Part shown: piece after piece, positions 45,100 through 54,279 of the stretch | How positions within the stretch are numbered: the stretch's first letter is position 1 | Layout of the letters: every line of letters starts with the position of its first letter | Origin: an uncultured Litoreibacter sp. | Lineage (GTDB): Bacteria; Pseudomonadota; Alphaproteobacteria; Rhodobacterales; Rhodobacteraceae | DNA length: 64,000 bases | Direction: 5' to 3' | Assembly (NCBI GenBank): GCA_947504205.1 | Contig: CANNGL010000005.1 | Location: forward strand, 304,751-368,750 | The notes under the pieces: generated by a model | The model's database searches: none | What the model was told of the DNA's origin: nothing | Seen by the model: only the letters and a program-made list of their open reading frames with translations | Made by a program: the position numbers and the translations under genes

Positions 45100-45818
45100 A
45101 TCCCCTCCATCTTGTTTTCAAACGGGGTCTGGACGCCGCCGCGCAGCGTGATGTCAAAGCGATAGGTCAGATAGTCCATGCTCTCGGAATGGGGCATGTC
45201 CAACCGCGCCACCAGTTGCTCGACGGCTTTACCGGACGGGATTGCCTGAACGATCGGGCAAAGCGGGATCAGCGGATCGCCCTCGAAATACATTTGAGTG
45301 ATCAGCCTTTGACCAAAGGCCGGACCGCTGAGCGAGAAGTGGATATGCGCCGGTCTCCACGCATTGGGCGCATTCGGCCACGGATAGGCAGCAGGCTGCA
45401 CGGTCATGAACTGATAGGCGCCCTCGGCATCTGTGATCATCCGCCCGCAGCCACCGAAATTTGGATCGAGTGGCGCCAGATAGCCTTCGTTGACATGGCG
45501 ATAACGCCCGGCCGCATTGGCTTGCCAGACCTCGACCAGCACGCCCGCAACAGGACGCCCATTCTGATCGCGAACCGTTCCCCTGATGCAACGGCGCGGC
45601 CCCAATGCCATCTCGCCGGAGGCCGCGAAATTGGTGATCAAATCAGCGTCCAGAGGCCCAAGGGTATCATGCCCGAAAACGGGACCTGTTTCTTCGCTGA
45701 TCGTACTGGGAAGGCGCAACAGCTTTTGCGTTGGCGCGCGCAGCCGGGAGCTTTTGTAGTCGGGCGCCAGTGCGGGGGGATGCCAGTCGCGATCCCGCGG
45801 AGGAAGCGCCGCGCTCAT
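45096..45818 (-). CDS. pcaH: Protocatechuate 3,4-dioxygenase, beta subunit
   Basis: 240 residues. The Fe(III) ligands are in place: Tyr in GRYRHVNEGY, Tyr in YPWPNAPNAWRPAHIHF, and the HIH pair. DPNFGGCGR is another family marker. The intradiol cleavage turns protocatechuate into 3-carboxymuconate using O2. The overlap with pcaC upstream and pcaG downstream (4 bp each) gives tight coupling of all three. Confidence 0.95.
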   Translation of the reverse strand: MSAALPPRDRDWHPPALAPDYKSSRLRAPTQKLLRLPSTISEETGPVFGHDTLGPLDADLITNFAASGEMALGPRRCIRGTVRDQNGRPVAGVLVEVWQANAAGRYRHVNEGYLAPLDPNFGGCGRMITDAEGAYQFMTVQPAAYPWPNAPNAWRPAHIHFSLSGPAFGQRLITQMYFEGDPLIPLCPIVQAIPSGKAVEQLVARLDMPHSESMDYLTYRFDITLRGGVQTPFENKMEGM

Positions 45819-46195
45819 AACTCCACGCCCATTTCTTTGTAGGTTGCCTTAGCCAGTTTCAGCGCGTGATTGGCACGCGGTACACCTGCATAGATTGCCA
45901 CATGCTGGAACGCCTCTATCACATCCTGCGGCGTGGCACCCGTCTGTGCAGTCGCGCGGATATGCATCGGGATTTCTTCGAAATTGCCCAAAGCGGCCAG
46001 CAGCGCGAGCGTCAGCATAGAGCGGTCACGCTTGGAGATCGCGTCGCTGGCCCAAACCGTGCCCCAGGCCCCTTCGGTGATCAGCTCCTGAAACGCATGA
46101 TCCAGCGACGTCTTGTCTGCCTCAGCCCGATCAACATGCGCATCCCCAAGAACCTGTCTGCGGGTTGCATCGCCGATCTTTGATCTGTCTGACAT
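45815..46195 (-). CDS. pcaC: 4-carboxymuconolactone decarboxylase
   Basis: 126 residues of the AhpD-like CMD fold. RRQVLGDAHVDRAEADK, EGAWGTVWASDAISKRDRS and FQHVAIYAGVPRANHAL match PcaC; there is no CxxC peroxidase pair. It decarboxylates the lactone formed after ring cleavage and cycloisomerisation. The cycloisomerase (pcaB) and lactonase (pcaD) are not in the window. It starts 12 bp after the pobA stop. Confidence 0.94.
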   Translation of the reverse strand: MSDRSKIGDATRRQVLGDAHVDRAEADKTSLDHAFQELITEGAWGTVWASDAISKRDRSMLTLALLAALGNFEEIPMHIRATAQTGATPQDVIEAFQHVAIYAGVPRANHALKLAKATYKEMGVEL

Positions 46196-46207
46196 TCGTC
46201 GTCTCCT

Positions 46208-47377
46208 TCAATAGGGCAGGCCCACATAGTTCTGCGCCATCGCGGCTTGCGCCGCCTCTGAACTGCGCAAAAACTCCAGTTCCGCCAGTTGTATCTTGCG
46301 ATCAAATGCCTGCTGGTCGGGGAACTGATGCATCAATGTCGAAAACCACCAGGAAAAGCGCGACACTTTCCAGACCCGCGACAAGGCGCGCTGGGAATAT
46401 TGATTGATCCCATTGGCATCACCGTCTTCGTAGTACTGCCGCAACCCGGTGAACAGATAATGCACATCAGAGGCGGCGGTGTTGAGCCCCTTTGCCCCCG
46501 TCGGAGGCACGATATGAGCCGCGTCACCGCAGAGGAAAAGGCGCCCCCATTGCATCGGCTCGCAGACAAAGGACCGCAACGGCGCAATCGACTTCTCTAT
46601 CGCGGGCCCGGTGATCAACTGATCGGCCTGCGGTTCGGGAATGCGTCGGCGCAACTCGTCCCAGAAGGCCTGATCGCTCCAATCCGATGGGCTGTCGCTG
46701 AGCGCGCACTGAATGTAGTAGCGGCTTCGCGTTTCCGAGCGCATGGAACACAGCGCAAACCCGCGATCCGAGTTGGCGTAGATCAGTTCGTGGTTGACCG
46801 GAGGGGTTTCAGATAGAACGCCCAGCCAGCCAAATGGATATGTGCGCTCATATTCGGTTTTGACGGCATCCGGTATGGCTCTGCGACTGACACCGTGGAA
46901 GCCGTCGCACCCCGCAATGAAGTCGCAGTTGAGGGTCCGGCTTTCACCATGCACCTCATAGCTGACGGATGGCGCCTCTGTTTCGAGATCATGCAGGACG
47001 ACATTTTCCACCTCGAATTCGGTCGGCAACTCCTCCTTTGCGCGTGCGTCATAAAGATCGCGCGTCAACTCGGTCTGCCCGTAAACCATCAGCGGCCTGC
47101 CTGCATGGTGCTGCAAGTCGACCCGAAAGCTTTCATTGCCGTAGGCGATGGACGTGCCCTGATGCAGCAAACCTTCCTGGTGCATGCGTGCCCCGATGCC
47201 GGCTTGATCCATCAGATCAACCAGCCCTTTTTCAAGAACACCCGCCCTGATCCGGCCAAGCACATAGTCGCGGGTTTTGCGCTCCAGAACGACGGAGCTG
47301 ATGCCATGCACGTGCAGCAACTGACTTAACAGCAACCCTGAAGGTCCGCCGCCGATAATGGCCACTTGGGTGCGCAT
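46208..47377 (-). CDS. pobA: 4-hydroxybenzoate 3-monooxygenase
   Basis: 389 residues from the ATG at 47377. A 21-residue upstream extension is rejected as family members begin at MRTQVAIIGGGPSG. FAD-binding GGGPSGLLL, the QHHAGRPLMVYGQTELTRDL segment of PHBH, the DG motif CDFIAGCDGFHG, and FLCGDAAHIVPPTGAKGLN with the second FAD site. It hydroxylates 4-hydroxybenzoate to protocatechuate with NADPH and O2, feeding PcaHG. First gene of the operon. The 139-bp region upstream holds a TTCCC...GGGAA inverted repeat (47393-47418) that may be an operator. Confidence 0.96.
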   Translation of the reverse strand: MRTQVAIIGGGPSGLLLSQLLHVHGISSVVLERKTRDYVLGRIRAGVLEKGLVDLMDQAGIGARMHQEGLLHQGTSIAYGNESFRVDLQHHAGRPLMVYGQTELTRDLYDARAKEELPTEFEVENVVLHDLETEAPSVSYEVHGESRTLNCDFIAGCDGFHGVSRRAIPDAVKTEYERTYPFGWLGVLSETPPVNHELIYANSDRGFALCSMRSETRSRYYIQCALSDSPSDWSDQAFWDELRRRIPEPQADQLITGPAIEKSIAPLRSFVCEPMQWGRLFLCGDAAHIVPPTGAKGLNTAASDVHYLFTGLRQYYEDGDANGINQYSQRALSRVWKVSRFSWWFSTLMHQFPDQQAFDRKIQLAELEFLRSSEAAQAAMAQNYVGLPY

Positions 47378-47516
47378 GTTCGTCCTCCTGTTCCCAAATT
47401 GGCGCTGCACAGGGAAATTGTAAATTGGAAACGGGATCAAGCGCCTGCGATGACGGCTATACAGTCAAACTTAAGGCAGCCTTACCGACCAATGCGCTAT
47501 GCAAAGCGGCCCAAGC

Positions 47517-48533
47517 CTAGCCTTGTTGTCGGGTCGTTTGACCGATCACGAATTCAAGTGGCAGGTTCTGGCTTTTCTCCACGACCACGCCGTTTATCCG
47601 GGCCAACAGATTGCGTGCACCCGCGATCCCCATCAATCTGCGCAGGGTCCTGACAGTCGTCAGTTTCACCGGCAGAACGCTCAGGATATCAAGCTGGTTG
47701 AAGCCGACGATGCCGATATCTTCCGGCACCGACAAACCCCGTTCCTGACAGCACATCATGCCCCCGAACGCCATGTGATCGTTGAGGTAGCAAATCAGGT
47801 CAGGTGTAGCCCGATCAAGCAGTTCGGCCGTTCCGTCAAAACCCGTCGAGAAAGAGTTGCTTGAGGCCGGGCGCGCCGACAGAACCGAGGTTGACGCCTC
47901 GCGCAAAAACACATCCCGCAGCCCGGTAAGACGAGCGTCTGCGCGGGTGTCATAGCCGCGCGGCGTGCTGACAAACGCAGGTGCGCGATAGCCAAGCGCA
48001 TAGGCGTGTTCCCCGATCATCTGCCCGGCCTGATGATGATCGATGCCAACGCAGATATCGATCGGGTCCTCGGTATGATCCCAGATTTCCAGCACCGGAA
48101 TGGGCGAGGCCTTCAGCAGTTCTATCGTCTCCTGTTGGTGGTCAGTGCCGGTTAGAATGATGCCCGCCGGTTGCCATGACAGTAGTCGCCGCACCCATTT
48201 TAGCTCGGCCTCCGGATCGTATTCCGTGGTGTCGATCACACTGGAGTAACCCGCTGAATCGAAGGTCCGGCGCATCCCGTTCAGGATGTCCGCGAAGACT
48301 TCTCCGGCAAAAGTCGGCAAGGAAATTCCGATTAGATTGGAGTTGGCAACAGCCAGCGAGCGCGCATTGCTGTTGGGCACGTATTTCATCTGCCGCGCGA
48401 TTTTCAGGATCTCCGTGCGCTTCTTTTCCGAGACCCCCTCGACCCCGCGGATAGCGCGCGAGACGCTCATGATACTGACATTTGCCGCGGCGGCGACATC
48501 TTCAATCTTTGTGGTCTTGTCTCTGCTGTCCAT
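47517..48533 (-). CDS. LacI-family transcriptional regulator of the second sugar ABC operon
   Basis: 338 residues. HTH IEDVAAAANVSIMSVSRAIRG, hinge NSNARSLA, and a sugar-binding sensor domain with a typical EIWDHTEDPIDICVGIDHHQAG segment. It is divergent from the ABC transporter at 48707, and the 173-bp gap contains a palindromic operator at 48595-48610. It most likely represses both genes until an inducer sugar appears. Its stop is 139 bp from pobA, and it is probably unrelated to that operon. Confidence 0.93.
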   Translation of the reverse strand: MDSRDKTTKIEDVAAAANVSIMSVSRAIRGVEGVSEKKRTEILKIARQMKYVPNSNARSLAVANSNLIGISLPTFAGEVFADILNGMRRTFDSAGYSSVIDTTEYDPEAELKWVRRLLSWQPAGIILTGTDHQQETIELLKASPIPVLEIWDHTEDPIDICVGIDHHQAGQMIGEHAYALGYRAPAFVSTPRGYDTRADARLTGLRDVFLREASTSVLSARPASSNSFSTGFDGTAELLDRATPDLICYLNDHMAFGGMMCCQERGLSVPEDIGIVGFNQLDILSVLPVKLTTVRTLRRLMGIAGARNLLARINGVVVEKSQNLPLEFVIGQTTRQQG

Positions 48534-48594
48534 CCGCTGCCCTCTCGCACAGTCTCAGATTTCGCCGTGATTTCATCGGTTTGATCCAAGCTTT

Positions 48595-48610
48595 ACGTTA
48601 ACGCTAACGT
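48595..48610. promoter_or_regulatory. LacI-type operator in the divergent promoter
   Basis: ACGTTAACGCTAACGT: arms ACGTTA and TAACGT around ACGC with CG at the exact centre. It lies midway between the LacI start (48533) and the ATPase start (48707). The sequence is unlike the operators at 11727 and 11757, as expected for a different LacI paralogue. Confidence 0.75.
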
Positions 48611-48706
48611 TACTTTTGGCTTTTTTCCTTCGATATTGGAAGCCTATTCGTCACTCTACTGTTGGGAGCGAGGGTATTCGCATGTCTGCACATCTCGGGG
48701 GAGCGC

Positions 48707-49789
48707 GTGCCAAGAATTACATTTGATCAGGTTTCGAAAAGCTATGGTGCCGTCGAGGTGCTGCCGCCGTTCGATCTGTCTTTGGATGATGGGGAATTCA
48801 CCGTCCTCGTGGGGCCATCGGGGTGCGGCAAGTCGACAACCTTGCGGATGCTTGCGGGTCTGGAGACGCTGTCGGGCGGAGAGATTTATTTCGATGACAA
48901 ACCGATAAGCCGACTTGATCCAAAAGAGCGGGATTTGGCGATGGTGTTTCAGGATTATGCGCTCTACCCACATATGAATATCGCCAAGAACATGTCCTTT
49001 GCCTTGCGGCTGGCCCGCGTGTCCAAGTCCGAAATTCAGGAGAAGGTGCAGCGCGTCGCCGAGATGCTCAATATCGCGCACCTCTTGGAGCGCAAACCTG
49101 CAGAGCTGTCCGGGGGGCAGCGGCAACGGGTTGCGATGGGCCGTGCGCTGGTCCGCGATGCCGGTACGTTCCTGTTCGATGAGCCTCTGTCCAACCTCGA
49201 TGCCAAGCTGCGCGGCAAGATGCGCGCAGAGCTGGCAGAGATGCGCGACACGATTGATAAAAACATGGTCTATGTGACCCATGATCAGGTCGAGGCGATG
49301 ACGCTGGGGGATCGCATCGTGGTGATGAGCGATGGTCTGATCCAGCAGCAGGGCACGCCCGAAGAGCTGTTCAAACAACCGGTCAACAAGTTCGTCGCAG
49401 GATTTATTGGCGCGCCGACAATGAACTTCGTCGATGCAGAACTGGTCGATGAAACAGGCAAGCTCTGGGTGCGCGGCGACGGCTTTGCCTTGCCGCTGAC
49501 CGATGCGGACAGCGCCCGCTTGTCCTCAGCCAAGGACCGCAACGTCACGGTGGGCCTGCGCCCGTCGAGCTTCACCGCAGATTTGACCCAAGGTGCCCCA
49601 ATCGAATTGAAGGTCGTGGTGTCCGAATATCTCGGTGCTCAGTCGGTTTTGGTGACGCGCTGTGGCGCGGCCGAGCTTCTGGTCGAGACCCAGAGCGCCT
49701 CACCGGTCAAGGCAGGCACGCTGCAAACCTTTGGCGTGCTGACCGACGAAATCATGATTTTCGACAAGTCGTCAGGGCTCAGGCTCTGA
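48707..49789 (+). CDS. CUT1 sugar ABC transporter ATP-binding protein
   Basis: 360 residues from a GTG at 48707 with GGGGGAG 5 nt before it; the earlier in-frame start lacks family similarity. Walker A GPSGCGKS, signature LSGGQRQRV, Walker B FDEPLSNLDA, H-loop YVTHDQVEAM, and a MalK-type C-terminal domain (GLRPSSF). This single ATPase gene comes first in the operon, ahead of the binding protein, unlike the first ABC cluster in the window where two ATPases follow the permeases. Confidence 0.94.
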   Translation: MPRITFDQVSKSYGAVEVLPPFDLSLDDGEFTVLVGPSGCGKSTTLRMLAGLETLSGGEIYFDDKPISRLDPKERDLAMVFQDYALYPHMNIAKNMSFALRLARVSKSEIQEKVQRVAEMLNIAHLLERKPAELSGGQRQRVAMGRALVRDAGTFLFDEPLSNLDAKLRGKMRAELAEMRDTIDKNMVYVTHDQVEAMTLGDRIVVMSDGLIQQQGTPEELFKQPVNKFVAGFIGAPTMNFVDAELVDETGKLWVRGDGFALPLTDADSARLSSAKDRNVTVGLRPSSFTADLTQGAPIELKVVVSEYLGAQSVLVTRCGAAELLVETQSASPVKAGTLQTFGVLTDEIMIFDKSSGLRL

Positions 49790-49825
49790 CATTTCTTCGA
49801 ACGTAGCATTAGGGAGGAACCAAGA

Positions 49826-51163
49826 ATGCTATCACTCAAAACCATCCTGACAGGGACCGCCGTCTCTGTCGCCATGGCGGGCCCCACGTTCGCCGATGGT
49901 CATGGCGGACCATACGCGCCATATGCAGGCACCACGCTTGTGATCAACGTCCCGGCACACCCGCACTACAATGCGATGATGAAGGTTTTGCCTGAATTCA
50001 CCAAAGAGACCGGTATCGAGGTCGAGGTGGACCAGCTGCAATACCTCAAAATGCGCGAGCGCCAGACGCTTGAGTTGACCAAAGACGAGGGTGATTACGA
50101 CATGATCGCCTATGTGGTCTTCTCCAAGGCCGACTATATCTACGCAGATCAGTTGGAGAACCTCGCCAAGTATTTCATGAACCCCGCACTGGCCGATCCA
50201 AACTATGATCAGTCAGATCTGATTTCCGGCTATGTTGAAAATATCGGCGTGGCCGGTGGTCAAAAGGGGTATCTGCCCGGCCAGCTTGGCTCGGCATACG
50301 GTGTTCCGTTCGGTTCAGAAACATCGGTTTTGGCGTATCGGAAGGACGTGTTCGAAAAGCACGGCATCCCTGTGCCGGAGAATTATGAGCAGCTTCTTGA
50401 TGCCGCTTGCAAAATCCCGGAAGTTGAATCCGGCATGGGCGGTATGGCGTCTCGGGCGGCTTCCGGTCACCAGGCCAGCCACGCGTTTTTGCTGCACCTC
50501 GCACCACTTGGTGGTCGTGTCTTTGACGACAACTGGGAGCCGATCATCAACAACGAAGCTGGTGTTGCTGCGGCCAACGCACTGAAAACCATCGTGGATT
50601 GTGGTCCTGAAGGCTCGCAAACCTTTGGTCCTGCCGAAGCTGCGGCTGCGTTCAGCCAAGGGCAGGCTGCCATGTTCATGGACTCCATCGCCTTTGCTGC
50701 CGGGTTTGAAGACCCAAGCAAATCCAAGGTCGCTGGCAAGGTGGGCTACGCGTTGCACCCAGAAGGCGTGCGTCGTGGATCGCAAACCGGTGGCTTTGGT
50801 ATCGCCATTCCGAAAAACGCCCAGAACAAGGAAGCGGCCTTCCTGCTGATGCAGTGGCTGACCTCCAAGAAGGGCGATCTGTTGGTCGCAATGCAGGGCG
50901 GTAACCCATCTCGCTTCTCGACCTACGAGAACGCCGAGTTGAACGCCAAATACCCTTACTCCGCGACATTTGGTGAAGCTCTGAAATACGCTGATCCCGA
51001 CTGGCGCCCGATCATCCCGACTTGGGGCAAGATCAACGCTGACATTGGCACGACCATGAGCCAGGTTTTGACCGAAGGGCTTGACCCGCAAGAAGCGCTC
51101 AATGGTGTGGCCGAGCGCGCGCGCGCGATCATGGATGAGGCCGGGTACTACACCTGGCAGTAA
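49826..51163 (+). CDS. Extracellular sugar-binding protein of the second ABC transporter
   Basis: 445 residues with a signal peptide cleaved after TFA near residue 23. GGGAGGA lies about 8 nt before the ATG. SBP_bac_1 fold: LPEFTKETGIEVEVDQLQYL in lobe 1, YGVPFGSETSVLAYRKDVFEK at the hinge, and QTGGFGIAIPKNAQNKEAAFLLMQWL in lobe 2. Two hairpins follow in the 168-bp gap before the first permease. Ligand unknown; no metabolic enzymes are attached to this operon to suggest one. Confidence 0.94.
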   Translation: MLSLKTILTGTAVSVAMAGPTFADGHGGPYAPYAGTTLVINVPAHPHYNAMMKVLPEFTKETGIEVEVDQLQYLKMRERQTLELTKDEGDYDMIAYVVFSKADYIYADQLENLAKYFMNPALADPNYDQSDLISGYVENIGVAGGQKGYLPGQLGSAYGVPFGSETSVLAYRKDVFEKHGIPVPENYEQLLDAACKIPEVESGMGGMASRAASGHQASHAFLLHLAPLGGRVFDDNWEPIINNEAGVAAANALKTIVDCGPEGSQTFGPAEAAAAFSQGQAAMFMDSIAFAAGFEDPSKSKVAGKVGYALHPEGVRRGSQTGGFGIAIPKNAQNKEAAFLLMQWLTSKKGDLLVAMQGGNPSRFSTYENAELNAKYPYSATFGEALKYADPDWRPIIPTWGKINADIGTTMSQVLTEGLDPQEALNGVAERARAIMDEAGYYTWQ

Positions 51164-51184
51164 GGCGAACTGCCGTTTCGTCCG

Positions 51185-51288
51185 GCGGGGTGTCGGCTGG
51201 CCATGCCCAAAAGCACCCCGCAGCCATAAACGTCCTGTGTGATTTTGCAGGATACCTCCCACGGCTCCGGCACATAACACTGTGTCGG
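51185..51288 (+). promoter_or_regulatory. Two hairpins after the second binding-protein gene
   Basis: Stem 1: GCGGGGTG (51185-51192) with CACCCCGC (51214-51221), 8 perfect pairs. Stem 2: CTCCGGCACA (51265-51274) with TGTGTCGGGG (51281-51290), 10 pairs including two G-T. Both lie between the binding protein and the first permease, without a T-tract after either. Confidence 0.7.
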
Positions 51289-51331
51289 GGCTATGGACCC
51301 CACTTAAGAGCCGCCAACAGTTGAGCACCTG

Positions 51332-52249
51332 ATGCAAACCGCGAATGTAAATCGGCTCACGCCGTATCTATTCCTCGCCCCGGCCGCCATCGTGATGGCC
51401 GTCGCGCTGCTCTACCCGATTGGCTACATGATTTATGCCAGTTTTCTGAACTGGAACCCCAGTCAACGCATTGGTGAAGCGGAATTCGTCGGCCTTCAAA
51501 ACTACGTCAATCTGCTGGGTGACGCGGCCTTCCGCGAAAGCTTCTTTGTCACAATCAAATTCGCGGCTGTGGTCGTAACGCTTGAGATGTTTCTCGGGGT
51601 CGGGCTGGCGCTGCTGCTGGACCGCAACATCCGCGGCATGTCCGTTTTGCGCACGCTGTTTATCCTGCCAATGATGATCGCACCCATCGTTGTCGGTCTG
51701 ATGTGGCGCTACATGTACCACCCGTCTGTCGGGATATTTAACCGCACACTGAAATCGCTCGGGTTTGAACCGATCCCGTGGTTAAGCGACGGCAGTTGGG
51801 CCTTCGCCTCTGTTGTCATTGCCGATGTCTGGCAGTGGACCCCGTTCATCTTCATCCTGTCGCTTGCAGCGCTCCAGTCCTTGCCGCAATCGGCGATGGA
51901 GGCCTCGCGCATCGATGGCGCAACCGGCTGGCAGCAGATCATCTATATCAAACTGCCCCTGATGATGCCGGTTCTCGTGGTCACGCTTCTGCTGCGCCTG
52001 ATCGACGCTTTCAAGGTGCTGGAGGTGATCCTGGTGCTCACAAATGGCGGCCCCGGCCTCTCAACGGAAATCCTGTCGTTGCGCATCTCGCGCACCGCCT
52101 CGGAATTCCGCGAACTGGGGGAGGCGGCGGCGATGTCCAACTATCTGTTGATCCTGCTGATCATCCTGACCTTCGCCATGTTTGCCTATAATAAAGCGGT
52201 GGAGGCGCGCACCGCGAGACTGCGTAAAGCCGCAGAGGAGGACCTCTGA
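51332..52249 (+). CDS. CUT1 sugar ABC transporter permease (MalF-like)
   Basis: 305 residues, six membrane helices. The cytoplasmic EAA loop reads EASRIDGATGWQQIIYIKLPLMMP. The N-terminal segment is short, as in compact MalF homologues. Its stop overlaps the start of the second permease by 1 bp. Confidence 0.93.
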   Translation: MQTANVNRLTPYLFLAPAAIVMAVALLYPIGYMIYASFLNWNPSQRIGEAEFVGLQNYVNLLGDAAFRESFFVTIKFAAVVVTLEMFLGVGLALLLDRNIRGMSVLRTLFILPMMIAPIVVGLMWRYMYHPSVGIFNRTLKSLGFEPIPWLSDGSWAFASVVIADVWQWTPFIFILSLAALQSLPQSAMEASRIDGATGWQQIIYIKLPLMMPVLVVTLLLRLIDAFKVLEVILVLTNGGPGLSTEILSLRISRTASEFRELGEAAAMSNYLLILLIILTFAMFAYNKAVEARTARLRKAAEEDL

Positions 52250-53121
52250 TGGCCGACAAAGTCTACGACAAGCAAAACCCGGCGTTCTACGCGTTGCTTG
52301 TGGCCCTGATCGTGATGGCGATTGGTCCCATCGTGATGATGCTGGCGACCTCGCTCAAGCTGAATGTCGACATCATGTCCGACAGTTCGTCACTGCTTTT
52401 CATGCCGACCATCCGCAACTATGAGACCGCGCTCTGCGACTTCCTGTGGTACGAGGCGGCTCATATCGACTATTGCGACAAGACCTTCGGGCGCGCCTTG
52501 GTCAATTCCCTGATCATCGCGCTGGTGTCTACGGTTCTGACTTTGGTCATCGGTTGCATGGCCGCTTACGCGCTGGTCCGGTTCCGCTTCATGGGGCGCG
52601 ATACGGTCTCTTTGTCGACACTGGCCATGCGGATGGTTCCGCCCGCCGTGCTGCTGGTGCCGGTCTTTGGGATCTGGACATTCCAATTCCAGATTGATGG
52701 CACACGTGCGGGGATCATTCTCGTCTATGTCGCGATGAACCTGCCCTTTGTCATCTGGATATTGCAAAGCTTCATCGTGCAGGTCCCCATTCAGCTCGAA
52801 GAGGCCGCACGCATGGACGGGGCAGGGCCGTTTGGCGTGTTCTTCCTTGTCGTCCTGCCCTTGATCAAACCGGGCTTGGCGGCTGCCGCGATCTTCACCT
52901 TCCGTGTCGCATGGAACGAATTTCTTCTCGCCAATGCTTTGGCCGACCGAAATTCGCGTACCGTGCCGGTGACCATCGTGAATTCGATCACTGAATTTGA
53001 CATCGACTGGGGCGTGATCATGGCCACGGGCATGCTGTTGGCGATCCCCCCCATCATTTTCACCTTCGTGGCCTCGCGCCAGATCATCACCGGTATGACT
53101 GCAGGCGCGGTCAAGGGCTGA
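52249..53121 (+). CDS. CUT1 sugar ABC transporter permease (MalG-like)
   Basis: 290 residues, six helices. EAA loop EEAARMDGAGPFGVFFLVVLP. The periplasmic loop after helix 1 contains CDFLWYEAAHIDYCDK, a pair of cysteines 15 residues apart that could form a disulphide. The stop overlaps the start of the b561-like gene by 1 bp, putting that gene in the same transcript. Confidence 0.93.
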   Translation: MADKVYDKQNPAFYALLVALIVMAIGPIVMMLATSLKLNVDIMSDSSSLLFMPTIRNYETALCDFLWYEAAHIDYCDKTFGRALVNSLIIALVSTVLTLVIGCMAAYALVRFRFMGRDTVSLSTLAMRMVPPAVLLVPVFGIWTFQFQIDGTRAGIILVYVAMNLPFVIWILQSFIVQVPIQLEEAARMDGAGPFGVFFLVVLPLIKPGLAAAAIFTFRVAWNEFLLANALADRNSRTVPVTIVNSITEFDIDWGVIMATGMLLAIPPIIFTFVASRQIITGMTAGAVKG

Positions 53122-53855
53122 TGTGGGAGTGGTTGCTGAGCCCGATGGATGCGGCGCGCGTTCATGACGTCGGATGGCATCTGAGCTGGCACGCACGCAT
53201 CATGGTTGTGGCATGGGGCATATTAGTTCCGATGGGCATCCTGATTGCGCGCTACTTCAAGATCATGCCCTCGCAAGGATGGCCGCAGAAACTCGACAGC
53301 CACCTGTGGTGGAACACCCATCGAATTTGCCAGTATTCGGCTTTCGTCCTGATGCTGGTTGGCCTGTGGTTTATCCTGAACGCCCCCGCGGTTGCTGCAC
53401 TGCCCGGCCCTCACGCGCTACTTGGCTGGACCGTGCTGGCGCTGGGGATGGCGCAGGTGCTGGGTGGGCTTTTGCGGGGCACCAAAGGTGGGCCGACAGA
53501 GCCTGCAAAGGATGGCTCGTTGCGCGGAGATCATTACGACATGACACCCCGTCGTCTGGCCTTTGAATATCTGCACAAATCTCTGGGCTATGTCGCGCTG
53601 GTTCTGTCTATGACCGCCATCCTCTTGGGGCTTTGGCAAGCGAATGGTCCAAACTGGATGTGGCTGAGCCTGCTGATCTGGTGGGGCGGGCTGGGTATCA
53701 CGGCCTTGATACTGCAACGCCGGGGTATGGCCGTGGATACATATCAGGCCATCTGGGGCCCCGATCCAACGCTTCCGGGTAATCGACGCAAACCTATTGG
53801 CTGGGGCATTCAGCGCCCGGACCTGTCGGCCAAGCTACGCTCCCACGACGGTTAG
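53121..53855 (+). CDS. Cytochrome b561 domain-containing membrane protein
   Basis: 244 residues, about five to six membrane helices. Histidines at helix ends fit the bis-haem cytochrome b561 pattern: SWHARIMVVAWG, NTHRICQYSAFVL, GPHALLGWTVLAL and YLHKSLGYVALVL. The family moves electrons across the membrane, often from ascorbate-like donors. Translational coupling to a sugar permease is unusual; a link to periplasmic sugar oxidation is possible but not shown. C-terminus is a polar tail with PIGWGIQRPDLS. Confidence 0.85.
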   Translation: MWEWLLSPMDAARVHDVGWHLSWHARIMVVAWGILVPMGILIARYFKIMPSQGWPQKLDSHLWWNTHRICQYSAFVLMLVGLWFILNAPAVAALPGPHALLGWTVLALGMAQVLGGLLRGTKGGPTEPAKDGSLRGDHYDMTPRRLAFEYLHKSLGYVALVLSMTAILLGLWQANGPNWMWLSLLIWWGGLGITALILQRRGMAVDTYQAIWGPDPTLPGNRRKPIGWGIQRPDLSAKLRSHDG

Positions 53856-53862
53856 GGTCGCA

Positions 53863-54279
53863 TCACGCCTCTGCGCCAACCGCCTTGAGTGCCGCAGTCG
53901 CAACCTCGACGTCCTGTGCGCCCGATCCGGACCCAACGCCGATGCCGCCAATACAGGCCCCGTTGATGATGATCGGCAATCCACCGGCCAAACCTGTGAC
54001 AGCACCCCCCGTTGCCATTCCGATATGCGGTTGCACTTCGGGTGGTATCACAGAGCTTGGCGCACGAATGGAGGCGGCAGTCCGTGCTTTGGACAGCGCG
54101 CTCTTCCGGCTCAGGAATTTCGCGCCAGTCATGCGGATTTCTCCGAGAACCTCCCCACTTGCGTCGACAATGACGATGCATTGCGGCTGGTCCATCTCCT
54201 CGGCCTTCGCAATTGCAGCTTGCAGCATGGTCATGACACCGGCATGGGTCAGGGTGTCGGTCGAAGCTGTGTAATCCAT
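53863..54279 (-). CDS. GlcG/HbpS-family haem-binding-like protein
   Basis: 138 residues from the ATG at 54279, which has AGGA 10 nt upstream; longer in-frame extensions are not family-like. AIAKAEEMDQPQCIVIVDASGEVLGEIRMTGA, SRKSALSKARTA and GGLPIIINGACIGGIGVGSGSGAQDVEVA are hallmark segments of the GlcG/HbpS fold (DUF336). These proteins are found with glycolate oxidase, diol degradation and haem uptake genes. The role here is unclear. It is convergent with the b561-like gene with only 7 bp between stops. Confidence 0.88.
   Translation of the reverse strand: MDYTASTDTLTHAGVMTMLQAAIAKAEEMDQPQCIVIVDASGEVLGEIRMTGAKFLSRKSALSKARTAASIRAPSSVIPPEVQPHIGMATGGAVTGLAGGLPIIINGACIGGIGVGSGSGAQDVEVATAALKAVGAEA

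Noticed and set aside
50315-51337. 340-codon minus-strand open frame
   Set aside because: Antisense to the sugar-binding protein; no domain recognised.
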